DNA of 64,000 bases, taken from Rubrivivax sp. GTDB lineage: Bacteria; Pseudomonadota; Gammaproteobacteria; Burkholderiales; Burkholderiaceae_C. Below are positions 52,070 to 60,174 of this stretch, piece after piece. The translations under genes and the position numbers were made by a program. Position 1 is the first letter of the stretch. The number at the start of each line of letters is the position of its first letter. The stretch is taken from the NCBI GenBank assembly GCA_027484825.1, contig JAIXSE010000018.1, positions 270,428 through 334,427 on the forward strand, written 5' to 3'. The notes under the pieces were generated by a model. The model had not been told where the DNA came from and did not search any database. It saw nothing but the letters and a program-made list of their open reading frames with translations.

Positions 52070-52759
52070 ATGTCGCTTCCGCGTGTTCAACGTCGACCCC
52101 TGACATCCCGGACGCTCATGGCACTGCACACCTGGCTGATCTATCTGCTGGCCGTCGTCGGCCTGTCCATCACTCCCGGCCCCAACAGCCTGCTGGTGCT
52201 GAGCCATGGTGCGCTCTACGGGCATCGCCGCGCCAGCTTCACCGTGCTGGGCGGCGCGCTGGGGTTCGTGCTGCTGATCGGGCTGTCCATGCTGGGCATC
52301 AGCGCTTTGCTGCAGACCGTGTCCGGCGCGCTGACGGCGCTCAAGGTGGTCGGCGGCGCGTATCTGTGCTGGCTAGGCTTCAAGCTCTGGCGGGCGCCGG
52401 CGATTGAGCTGACTCCCGTCCAGACCGGCGCCGGCACTGGCGTCGGCACGGGAAGCGAGACCCTCGCCCCACGCTTGACGCTGTTCCGGCAAGGCTTCCT
52501 GGCCGCGGTGTCCAACCCCAAGGTGCTGCTGTTTTACGGGGCCTTCCTGCCGCAGTTCATTGATCCGGGCCGAAGCCTGTTGCTGCAGTTTGCGATCATG
52601 GCGACCACCTTCGCAGCGGTGGAAGGCCTGGTGGAATATGGTCTGGTGCGACTGGCCTTCCGCATCCGGCCCTGGCTGCAGAAGACCGGCCGGCAGTTCA
52701 ATCGCGCCTGCGGCGGCATGTTCGGCGTGCTGGGCGTGGCACTTCCCTTCACACGCTGA
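52070..52759 (+). CDS. LysE/RhtB-family amino-acid exporter
   Basis: The 229-residue membrane protein has five to six hydrophobic segments and the family phrases LSITPGPNSLLVLSHGALYG and FRQGFLAAVSNPKVLLFYGAFLPQF. It probably exports an amino acid or related compound. A strong AAGGAG stands six bases before the ATG at 52070, so that start is used, although many homologues begin at the equivalent of MALHTW (52118). A short Gly/Thr-rich loop lies at about 123-138. Confidence 0.87.
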   Translation: MSLPRVQRRPLTSRTLMALHTWLIYLLAVVGLSITPGPNSLLVLSHGALYGHRRASFTVLGGALGFVLLIGLSMLGISALLQTVSGALTALKVVGGAYLCWLGFKLWRAPAIELTPVQTGAGTGVGTGSETLAPRLTLFRQGFLAAVSNPKVLLFYGAFLPQFIDPGRSLLLQFAIMATTFAAVEGLVEYGLVRLAFRIRPWLQKTGRQFNRACGGMFGVLGVALPFTR

Positions 52760-52768
52760 GAGGTGATC

Positions 52769-53332
52769 ATGACGGAGCCCGTGGAAAGCGCTTTGCAGGG
52801 CGCGACGGACGGCGCACGCGCGATGGACGGCGCCCTGGAAGGCGGATGTGATTGCCGCCGGGTGCGATACCGGCTGCTGTCGAGGCCGCTGATCGTGCAT
52901 TGCTGCCATTGCCGCTGGTGCCAACGCGAGTCCGGCGGGGCCTTCGCCATCAATGCCATGGTGGAGGCGGATCAGGTCGAGAGTCTGGGCGAGGCACCGC
53001 TGCTGGTGGACACCCCCTCGGCCAGCGGCGCCGGGCAGCAGATCGCGCGGTGTCCCCACTGCCATGTGGCGGTGTGGAGCCACTATGCCGGCTCGGGGCC
53101 GTTGACCCGCTTCGTCCGCGTCGGCACGCTGGATGAGCCCGACCGCCTGCCGCCCGACGTCCACATCTTCACCGAGACACGGCAACCCTGGTTCACGCTG
53201 CCTGCCGGTGTTCCGGCCTTCGAGGCGTATTACACGCCCAGCGAGGTCTGGTCCGAGCAGGCCAAGGCCCGGTGGCAGGTGCTGCTGCCACGCATCAAGG
53301 CGTACCGGGCCTCGCGCGTCCCGGCGGCCTGA
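52769..53332 (+). CDS. GFA-family (CENP-V fold) zinc protein
   Basis: The 187-residue protein has the GFA zinc-binding cysteines: GGCDCRRVRY, HCCHCRWCQRESGGAF and CPHCHVAVW. The family was named after glutathione-dependent formaldehyde-activating enzyme, but most members are of unknown function. GAGAGGTG precedes the ATG at 52769. It begins 9 bases after the LysE stop and is probably in its operon. It ends one base from the convergent MerR gene. Confidence 0.87.
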   Translation: MTEPVESALQGATDGARAMDGALEGGCDCRRVRYRLLSRPLIVHCCHCRWCQRESGGAFAINAMVEADQVESLGEAPLLVDTPSASGAGQQIARCPHCHVAVWSHYAGSGPLTRFVRVGTLDEPDRLPPDVHIFTETRQPWFTLPAGVPAFEAYYTPSEVWSEQAKARWQVLLPRIKAYRASRVPAA

Positions 53333-53333
53333 T

Positions 53334-54461
53334 TCAGCGCGGCGCGAACACGCTGGAGCCCGGCATCGGCACGGGCGCTGAGGGCGCGGATACCGGCGCC
53401 GGGGCGGCAGGTGGAGGAAGCGGCCAGCCCTCGTGCTGGGCCACCCGCTCAATCGCTGCTTCAAACCGCGCACGCGACTCCGCTGCCACCTGGCGCAGAT
53501 AGGCGTGCAGGGCCGCATCCGCCGGACTGCGGCTTTCGCAGTTGGCGCTGTAGCTCTCGAAATGCGAGAGCTGCATCAGCAACTCCGTCACATGCCTGGG
53601 GCATTCGCAGGCCACGGTCGACGACCGGCTGGCAAAGGCGACCAGGGTGTCGTCATCCCAGCGGCGGGCGCCCGTGGTCGGCAAGGCCGCAAACGCGGAC
53701 GAGCTGGCGTCGCCGGCGGCCTCCGGGTCGTCGCTCGTCTCCACCGCAAACTGCCGCAGCCACTGGCCAATGACCACATCCGGCTGTGGCTCGCGCAGCA
53801 AGGTCGTGCCGACCGCCGCCAGCGACTCGCAGACGGCGTCCGCCGCGAACACATAGAGCACCGCCATCGGAAGGCCGATCAGGTGCGGGGCCGCCGCTTC
53901 CTGCTCCGCCAGCCAGCCCGCGTGCAGATGCGGCTGGTGGATGAGCAGCGCGTCCGCATCGTCCCGCTTCATGGCCTGGCCCGCCTGCGCCATCGACTCA
54001 AAGGGCCCGATCACCTCGACCGTGCGGCCCAGCCGACGGCGCAGGGAAGGGCGCTCCAGGCGGGCAGCCAGCGCCGAGCCGATCACCGCCAGCCGCCACG
54101 GCCCGGTCGAGCCCTGCGGCCGCGCCCCGTGATCCTTGCGCGTGGCCACCGACAAGGCGCCCACATGGTTGGCGGCAACGGCCTCCAGCTGCGTCATGTC
54201 CAGCGGCGCCAGGCTGCCGATGGCATGCCCCAGTTCCGTCAGCTGCTTGATCAGCGCCAGACGCCGCACATCCTCCGCGGAGTACAGCCGTTGCCCGCCG
54301 GACGACCAGCGCGGCGGCGTCAGCGCATACCGCCGTTCCCAGACACGCAGCGTGGCCACCGGCATGCGAAGCATCCGGGCCACCGCGCCGCTGCGACGCA
54401 GCGAAACATCTTCTTCGGCACCAGCCGTCATCGGCGTGAGCGAGGGCGTAGAGTCGGACAT
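53334..54461 (-). CDS. LitR-like MerR regulator with degenerate B12-binding domain
   Basis: The 375-residue protein has an N-terminal MerR helix-turn-helix (SGAVARMLRMPVATLRVWERRY, GGQRLYSAEDVRRLALIKQL; residues 24-74) and a C-terminal region (about 120-240) resembling the cobalamin-binding domain of LitR/CarH light regulators. The metal-coordinating E/DxHxxG motif is absent; VIGSALAARL stands at its place. It is divergent from an FAD oxidoreductase, photolyase and SDR operon, the usual genes controlled by LitR. It probably represses both itself and that operon. How it would sense light without B12 is open. The last 60 residues are Pro-rich. Confidence 0.78.
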   Translation of the reverse strand: MSDSTPSLTPMTAGAEEDVSLRRSGAVARMLRMPVATLRVWERRYALTPPRWSSGGQRLYSAEDVRRLALIKQLTELGHAIGSLAPLDMTQLEAVAANHVGALSVATRKDHGARPQGSTGPWRLAVIGSALAARLERPSLRRRLGRTVEVIGPFESMAQAGQAMKRDDADALLIHQPHLHAGWLAEQEAAAPHLIGLPMAVLYVFAADAVCESLAAVGTTLLREPQPDVVIGQWLRQFAVETSDDPEAAGDASSSAFAALPTTGARRWDDDTLVAFASRSSTVACECPRHVTELLMQLSHFESYSANCESRSPADAALHAYLRQVAAESRARFEAAIERVAQHEGWPLPPPAAPAPVSAPSAPVPMPGSSVFAPR

Positions 54462-54473
54462 GCTGTCTTCCTT

Positions 54474-54556
54474 TTGAATCGCATCATGATTCAATAATGC
54501 CCCCATTATGCAGACATGAATCGTTGTTGAGTCATAAAACCCTTAGCATTGACTCA
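54474..54556. promoter_or_regulatory. Array of TTGANTC sites between the MerR gene and the photolyase operon
   Basis: The perfect palindrome TTGAATC-N7-GATTCAA (54474-54494) is followed by TGAATC (54517), TTGAGTC (54527) and TTGACTC (54549). Another palindrome, ATAATG-CCCC-CATTAT, lies at 54494-54509. The short 94-base divergent gap is AT-rich and must hold both promoters. The sites are the probable operators of the MerR-type regulator. Confidence 0.6.
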
Positions 54557-55644
54557 TGTTGCATCGAAAACCCGCTTCAATTGCTGTCATCGGCGCCGGA
54601 ATCGCAGGCGCAGCCTGTGCACACGCGCTTCACCGGGCCGGACATGCGGTGCAGGTGTTCGACAAGGCCCGGGGCGCCGGCGGGCGCCTGGCCACCCGCC
54701 GCTTTGAATGGATCCAGGAGAACGGTAGCGAGGGACGCGCCCGGCTGGATCATGGCGCCATCGGCTTCGCCGCTCGCAGCGCTGCATTCCAGCACTTTGT
54801 CGTCGAGATGCAATCCCAAGGCTTGATCACGCCGTGGCATCCGGCGCTGGCGCCGCAGAGTCTGCCGCTGGAGCAGGACGTGCCGCTCTACGTGGTCAGC
54901 CCGGAGATGCCGCTGCTGTGCAAGCATCTGCTGGCCGGCGTGCAGACCCACTGGAGTTTTGCGCTCGACCGCCTGACCCGGGAGGACGCCGGCTGGCGTC
55001 TGCAGGCCGGTGAGCAAAGGCATCCCGATACATTTGACGCGGTGGTGCTGGCCATCCCTCCGGCTCAAGCGGCGCCGCTGCTCAACGGGCTGCGCGACGA
55101 CTGGGCCCGCTTTGCATCGCTGATCCCGATGCAGCCCGGCTGGACCCTGATGGGCGTGGCGCGCGAGGATGAGGCCCAGGGATCGGAATGGACGCTCGCC
55201 CGTCCCGAGTTGGGACCGCTGGCCTGGGTCATCCGCAATGACCGGCGCCCCGGTCGCGTGGCGGATCCGGGGCATGCCCATTGGGTGGTGCATGCAAGAG
55301 CCGGCTGGAGTCGATTGAACCTGGAGCAGGACGCGGGGTGGGTCAAGCACCAGCTGTGCACCGCCCTGGAGGTGTTTCTGGGTCACGAGGTGCGGTGGGC
55401 GCATGCGGTGGTTCATCGCTGGCGTTATGCCTTGCCGCCGCTGGGGCGCACGCCTTCGCATCCATTGCCGCCGGCCCCGCAGCATTGGTGGGACCAGCGT
55501 TTGGGACTGGGCGTGTGCGGAGATCTCTTCACCGGCACCGGCATTGAGGGCGTGGAAGGCGCTTACCTGTCGGCGATGGCGCTGGTGCAGGACTTGCAGC
55601 AGCCGGTCACCGCCGATCTGGCGGCCTCCACGGACGCTCTCTGA
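54556..55644 (+). CDS. FAD-dependent amine-oxidase-like oxidoreductase
   Basis: The 362-residue protein has a Rossmann dinucleotide motif (IAVIGAGIAGAACAHALHRAG), the FAD-ribose Asp/Arg region (VFDKARGAGGRLATRR) and a C-terminal FAD motif (LGVCGDLFTGTGIEGVEGAYL). It is of the renalase/amine oxidase type, common in photolyase clusters of proteobacteria. The substrate is unknown. It is the first gene of the operon divergent from the LitR-like regulator, and the start ATG lies inside the last TTGACTCATG operator half-site. Confidence 0.87.
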   Translation: MLHRKPASIAVIGAGIAGAACAHALHRAGHAVQVFDKARGAGGRLATRRFEWIQENGSEGRARLDHGAIGFAARSAAFQHFVVEMQSQGLITPWHPALAPQSLPLEQDVPLYVVSPEMPLLCKHLLAGVQTHWSFALDRLTREDAGWRLQAGEQRHPDTFDAVVLAIPPAQAAPLLNGLRDDWARFASLIPMQPGWTLMGVAREDEAQGSEWTLARPELGPLAWVIRNDRRPGRVADPGHAHWVVHARAGWSRLNLEQDAGWVKHQLCTALEVFLGHEVRWAHAVVHRWRYALPPLGRTPSHPLPPAPQHWWDQRLGLGVCGDLFTGTGIEGVEGAYLSAMALVQDLQQPVTADLAASTDAL

Positions 55645-55645
55645 T

Positions 55646-55780
55646 ATGACGATCACCAACCGGGGCGCCCGATTGAAGGCGGATATGGGAAGTGTCGCCA
55701 CCGAAGACTTGCGGGCAGTCGTGATGCTGGCCTTACTGAAAGGCTTGGGAGCGAGCGTGGAGGAGGGGCGTCATGCGTAG
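55646..55780 (+). CDS. Possible 44-residue peptide in the photolyase operon
   Basis: A short frame starts two bases after the oxidoreductase stop and overlaps the photolyase start by 8 bases. It encodes a basic N-terminus and an amphipathic helix (EDLRAVVMLALLKGLGASVEE). It has no clear ribosome site of its own and could be translated only by coupling. It may be real or simply the spacer; the strong AGGAGGGG site of the photolyase lies inside it. Confidence 0.3.
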   Translation: MTITNRGARLKADMGSVATEDLRAVVMLALLKGLGASVEEGRHA

Positions 55781-57128
55781 ACAGCATCTGCCCGATCCGC
55801 TGCTTGATGGCGTCGACACGCCGTCGGCTGACTCGACGGTGAGCTTGCCGTCCCTTTTTCCGTCCCTAATGCCAACGCTTCCGACGCTGCCTGCCGCACA
55901 GGCGCGATTGGCCGCCGTCCGTCCGGCCGCTTACGCGCGCACCCGCAATTCGATCGATGGGGCGGTGACCGGCCTGTCGCCCTACATCACCCATGGCCTG
56001 CTCACGTTGCCGCAGGTGCTGGCCGAGGTGAATGCGCGGCAGCCACTGCCGGTCGACCACAAGTTTGTCTACGAGCTCGGCTGGCGGGCGTTCTTCCGCC
56101 ATGTGTGGCGTCACCGGGGCGATGAGATCCTGACGTCGCTGCATGACGGTCCTTTGCCGGACGCGGCCTACAGCCGCACGCTGCCCGACGACATTCGCCA
56201 GGCGCGCACCGGCGTGCCGGTCATCGACGAAGCGGTGAAGGCGCTGTATGCCACCGGCACGCTGCACAACCATGCCCGCATGTGGCTGGCCAGTTATGTG
56301 GTGCATCTGCGCAAGGTGCATTGGCGCGCGGGCGCCGACTGGCTCTATGGCCATCTGCTGGATGGCGACCTGGCGAGCAACCATCTGAGCTGGCAATGGG
56401 TGGCCGGTACCGGCAGCACGAAACCGTATCTGTTCAATGCAGAGAATGTGGCGCGTTATGCGCCGACGCACTGGCACAGCGCCGGCAGCGTGGTGGATAG
56501 GTCCTACGGGGCGCTGGATGCATGGGCGCGGTCTTCTTCCGAGCGTGCGGAACCGGGTGCGGTGAGGGAGTGCGGCACGCCGGTGGGCGGCGTCGAGGAG
56601 CCCCCGCTGGTCGGTGCGCTTCCCTCACTGCCGTCGACTTCGACGCTGTCCCGGGCGTCGTCTGCCGCCCCCGCCACTCCGGCGTCAGTCCCATTGGACA
56701 CGTCTTTGATCGAAGGCCGGGAGGTGTGGCTGGTCCATCCCTGGAGCCTGGGTGAGCTTCCGAATGATCTGTCTCCACAGACGCTGGTGATCGGCGTTTA
56801 TGTCTCCGAATTTCACGAGGCTTGGCCATGGAGTGAGGCACGCTGGCGATTCGTGGACGAGCGCATGGCCGCATTGACGCCCATCCGCTTGCAATGCGGT
56901 GCCGCTGCGCTGCAGCAGTTGCTGTCCCGGGCGGCCCGTGTGCGAGGCCAATGGGACGAGCACCTCCGGCCGTGGGCCAGCGGCTGGGCGGACTGGATGC
57001 CGCCGCCGTCGCTGTTCCCGGAGATTGCGCAGCGCTGCGACAGCTTTTCGCAATGGTGGCGACGGGCTGTGAAAGGACTGCACACCGCCGATGAATTGCT
57101 CGCCCAGAGCCCACGACCCGCGTGGTGA
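55773..57128 (+). CDS. Photolyase/cryptochrome-like protein with FAD domain first
   Basis: The 451-residue protein opens with the photolyase FAD-binding domain (residues about 45-235): YELGWRAFFRHVW, TGVPVIDEAVKALYATGTLHNHARMWLAS split over 146-174, and DGDLASNHLSWQWVAGTGS. The usual N-terminal antenna domain is missing from the front. After a Ser/Pro-rich linker (about 255-312), residues 316-440 look like that alpha/beta domain (EVWLVHPW, LVIGVYVSEF, WPWSEARWRFVDERM). The order thus seems swapped. It should bind FAD; DNA repair or light sensing cannot be told apart. AGGAGGGG gives a strong ribosome site. Confidence 0.8.
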   Translation: MRRQHLPDPLLDGVDTPSADSTVSLPSLFPSLMPTLPTLPAAQARLAAVRPAAYARTRNSIDGAVTGLSPYITHGLLTLPQVLAEVNARQPLPVDHKFVYELGWRAFFRHVWRHRGDEILTSLHDGPLPDAAYSRTLPDDIRQARTGVPVIDEAVKALYATGTLHNHARMWLASYVVHLRKVHWRAGADWLYGHLLDGDLASNHLSWQWVAGTGSTKPYLFNAENVARYAPTHWHSAGSVVDRSYGALDAWARSSSERAEPGAVRECGTPVGGVEEPPLVGALPSLPSTSTLSRASSAAPATPASVPLDTSLIEGREVWLVHPWSLGELPNDLSPQTLVIGVYVSEFHEAWPWSEARWRFVDERMAALTPIRLQCGAAALQQLLSRAARVRGQWDEHLRPWASGWADWMPPPSLFPEIAQRCDSFSQWWRRAVKGLHTADELLAQSPRPAW

Positions 57129-57200
57129 GACGCTCCCGGGCACGCCGCACGAGCATGGCGTCGCCTTCCATCGACACGACTCTTCCAAGGACAAGACATC

Positions 57201-57932
57201 ATGACTTCCATCGCCCTCATCACCGGCGCTTCGGGCGGCATCGGCCGCGCACTGGCCGGTCAACTCCGCGCCCAGGGGCTGCAGGTGGCCGCAGTGAGCC
57301 GGGATCCTGAGCGACTGGCCGATGTGGAGGCGGACCTGCGCATCACCGCGGACGTCACCACGCCGGAGGGCGCTGCTTTGGCCGTGCAGGCCTGCGCGGA
57401 GGGGCTCGGGGCCGCACCCGTCATGCTGGCCCATTGCATCGGCAACACGCTGATCGCGCCCCTGCATCGCACCAAGCCGGAGGTTTATCGCGACCTCATT
57501 CGGGTCAATCTGGACAGCGCCGTCTTCATGCTGCAGGCGTGGCTGGCGGCGCTCAAGGGTGGGCCGGGCGCAGCGGTGTTTGCGAGCTCGGTGGTGGCCC
57601 GCATCGGGGTGGCCAATCATGAGGCCATTGCGGCGGCCAAGGGCGGCGTGGAGGCGCTGGTGCGCAGCGCTGCCGCCACCTATGCGGGGCAGGGGGTGCG
57701 CATCAATGCCGTGGCACCGGGCATGACCGAGACGCCCATGACGGCCGGCATTCTGAGCATGCCGGCCATGCGCGAAGGAGCAGGGCGGCAGTATCCGCTG
57801 GGCGGCGTGCAGTCGGCCGCGCAAGTCGCGCAGGTGCTGGCCTGGCTGCTGGGCGACCAGGCGAACCGCATCACGGGTCAGGTCATCCCGGTGGATGGGG
57901 GCTTCACGACCATCCGGCCGCTGGTGAAGTAA
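57201..57932 (+). CDS. Short-chain dehydrogenase-like protein lacking the catalytic Tyr
   Basis: The 243-residue protein has the SDR cofactor motif TGASGGIG (8-15), the C-terminal VDGGF and the catalytic Lys147, but the Tyr four residues before it is Ile (IAAAK, 143-147). The Ser region FASSVV is kept. It follows the photolyase gene by 72 bases in the light-response operon. Either it uses another acid or it only binds a nucleotide or FAD-related ligand. Similar proteins seem to accompany photolyases elsewhere, from memory. Confidence 0.85.
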   Translation: MTSIALITGASGGIGRALAGQLRAQGLQVAAVSRDPERLADVEADLRITADVTTPEGAALAVQACAEGLGAAPVMLAHCIGNTLIAPLHRTKPEVYRDLIRVNLDSAVFMLQAWLAALKGGPGAAVFASSVVARIGVANHEAIAAAKGGVEALVRSAAATYAGQGVRINAVAPGMTETPMTAGILSMPAMREGAGRQYPLGGVQSAAQVAQVLAWLLGDQANRITGQVIPVDGGFTTIRPLVK

Positions 57933-58049
57933 GGGAACGCCCTTAGAGGAAAGCCCCGAGCCCGGACTGCGCCGTTAACGAGAACCCCGCGCGCCGCCTG
58001 CCGACTAATCCGGACCAGGGTCTGGGTGCCCTTCTTGGAGACGGCTGTG

Positions 58050-60146
58050 ATGCGTGTTTCGATGAGATCGGACCTGGCCGCAGGCGGGGATGCGTGCGCC
58101 GATGCGTTCGCTGAGACGAGCGCTGACGCCGGTGTGGAGGCGGGCAGGCGCGGAATCGGGGACGTGGCAGCCAAGCCTGCGCTCCATGCGCAGAAGGTCG
58201 ATGAATGCCAGCGCGACGGCTTGCTCGCGGGGGTTGCGAAGTCCACTGAGGTCTTGCTGGCGGACCTGAGCGCCGGCACGGGAGCGGGACTGGCGCGTCA
58301 ACGTGACACGCAACGTCTTCAGCAGGTTCTGGAAACGCATGCGCTGGAGCTGTTGGAAGAACAACTGCGCGACGCTGTGGCGGACACCGATTCGCCGCGG
58401 CGCCCCGCAGATCTTCCTTTGACCGCTGCAACCCGTCTCCAGCCCCAGCTGCTTGCCGCGGTGGCGGATATGGCGCGAGACGCCGATGTGGAGGGCTCAA
58501 GGCGGCGGCTGACGCAGGCCGTCTGCGTCGCGGGCAACCGCCTGCGGCAGTCCCTGGCCACCGCCACGGAGGCGGAACTCTCGATCTGGCGTGTTGAGAT
58601 CGAGGACGAGCCGGGGGGGGAGGCTCGGTCCACAGCCGACGCAGAGATCCGGTTTGACGCGCTGGTGGAGCAGGTCAGGCAGCGTTATGGCGGAGGCGGA
58701 GTCGGCACCGGCAGCGAAGGCGTAGCCGGATCAGCTTCAGGATCGGCAACGGCAACGGCAACGGCAACGGCATCAGCGCCCGGCGGGGCCCGATTTCTGG
58801 GAAACGAGGGGCGTGCGAATCCGCGCATAAAGCCGATGCGTACGGCGGCGGCCATCGAGCCCGAGGTCGGGGCGCTGGTGGCGAGTCTCCTCCCCGGTCT
58901 GACCGATGCCCTGCGTCGCCTGGGTCTGGATCCTGCCGCCCACCAAGCGCAGAGTCAGCAAGCGCTGCGGGAGGCGGCGATCATTCTGGTCGATCACGAC
59001 CTGGGCACACCGGAACAGGCGAGGGCGTTTCTGGATCAGGTGAACCGCCACGACGAGCGGCTTGCCTTGTTCACCAGCGTGCTGGCGCAGGTCGGTTATC
59101 CCGTCGGCATGGCCGCGTTCCTGTGGGGTGTTGCGCCGCCGTTGGCTCCCAGTCTGCTGGGCACGGCTGGCGGTGTGACCGGTGCGGTGGCCTTCGGAGC
59201 GCTGGCGGGGGCGATGATCGGCTGGTCCGACTCGGTCGCCGGCAGTGGTGCCTCAGCGGTTTACCGCGCCCTGGCCTATGCGGGGTCAGCGACGTCCGTG
59301 AGCCCCTTGGCCGGGAAGCTGCGGCAACCGCAGGCGCGTGAGCTGGGGGTGCGTGCGGGCCTCTCCGCATCGGCGACCTTTGCGAAAAATGCGCTGCTGC
59401 GGGCGGTGATCCCGTCCGTGGTGTACGGGCTGGCGTTCCCGGGTGGACTCAGTCGGGAGGTGCGGGATCACGTGGATTTTGCGGGGGACGCGGGCGGCGG
59501 CTTCTTCTCGGGCGGCGCCGCAGCCGTGCTGACGCGGCGGTGGCTGGACAGTCGGCCGGCGCGGGACTTCAAGCTGCTGACGCAGGAAAACCTCCCCGGG
59601 TTGATCCAACGCGCTGGGGCAGGGGACCCGTGGCGAAGAACGCTGAGCCAGTCCTTGTCCGCGTATGGACGTGGGCTGGGGACTGGCGCGCTGGCGCCGT
59701 CGACCTGGGCTGTCACCGGGCTGGTGATGACGCCGCTGGTCGCGTTGCTGATGGGCATCAATCTGGGCCTGGTGCCTCAGCTGGGTTGGTCCGATGCGCT
59801 TGGTTCGTCTGGGGGCACGGAGGGGCCGGACGATGGGTCCGGCCCGGCCACCAATACAACGATGGCGGCGGGGGCGTCCGCTGAGCTGATCTCGGTTGCG
59901 GAGCATGCGCTCAAGGCGACGGTCAGCACGCTGCTGATGGCAGTGCTGGCCGGCGGTGCCACGGGCGTTGGGAACTGGGTGGGACGACGCGCGGATGCAG
60001 ATTGTCTGGCGGCGGTGTTCGGCGCGGTGCGGACGGCGGCGGAGCGATTGCGGGACGCTGTGGCGCCCGCTGAGTGCAGCGGCGACGTCGCGCTGACCGG
60101 CGTGAGGCGGCGGAGCACTGCGGATGGGGAGTGGCAGCGCTATTAA
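58050..60146 (+). CDS. Large Ala/Gly-rich protein of unknown function with hydrophobic helices
   Basis: I do not recognise this 698-residue protein. It lacks an N-terminal signal peptide. Residues 1-200 are charged and coiled-coil-like (LQQVLETHALELLEEQLRDAV); then follow a low-complexity tract with ATATATA, and a second half with at least five hydrophobic Gly/Ala-rich segments (for example TAGGVTGAVAFGALAGAMIG). Hydrophobic helices inside a large Ala-rich protein with no signal peptide recall type III secreted effectors, but no secretion genes or hrp-type promoter boxes were found nearby. The start at 58050 is the first ATG; a GTG lies at 58026. Confidence 0.6.
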   Translation: MRVSMRSDLAAGGDACADAFAETSADAGVEAGRRGIGDVAAKPALHAQKVDECQRDGLLAGVAKSTEVLLADLSAGTGAGLARQRDTQRLQQVLETHALELLEEQLRDAVADTDSPRRPADLPLTAATRLQPQLLAAVADMARDADVEGSRRRLTQAVCVAGNRLRQSLATATEAELSIWRVEIEDEPGGEARSTADAEIRFDALVEQVRQRYGGGGVGTGSEGVAGSASGSATATATATASAPGGARFLGNEGRANPRIKPMRTAAAIEPEVGALVASLLPGLTDALRRLGLDPAAHQAQSQQALREAAIILVDHDLGTPEQARAFLDQVNRHDERLALFTSVLAQVGYPVGMAAFLWGVAPPLAPSLLGTAGGVTGAVAFGALAGAMIGWSDSVAGSGASAVYRALAYAGSATSVSPLAGKLRQPQARELGVRAGLSASATFAKNALLRAVIPSVVYGLAFPGGLSREVRDHVDFAGDAGGGFFSGGAAAVLTRRWLDSRPARDFKLLTQENLPGLIQRAGAGDPWRRTLSQSLSAYGRGLGTGALAPSTWAVTGLVMTPLVALLMGINLGLVPQLGWSDALGSSGGTEGPDDGSGPATNTTMAAGASAELISVAEHALKATVSTLLMAVLAGGATGVGNWVGRRADADCLAAVFGAVRTAAERLRDAVAPAECSGDVALTGVRRRSTADGEWQRY
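58745..58768 (+). repeat. Four GGCAAC hexamers inside the large unknown gene
   Basis: Four perfect GGCAAC units and a fifth, altered one encode an Ala-Thr run in the unknown protein. Six-base units keep the frame, so length changes would alter only the linker. Confidence 0.85.
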
Positions 60147-60174
60147 TCTGCCCGGATTGCCATTCCATCGCGCC

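Noticed and set aside
57933..58049. hrp-type or PIP-type promoter box before the large unknown gene
   Set aside because: No TTCG-N16-TTCG, TTCGC-N15-TTCGC or GGAACC-N16-CCAC pattern was found in the short leader.
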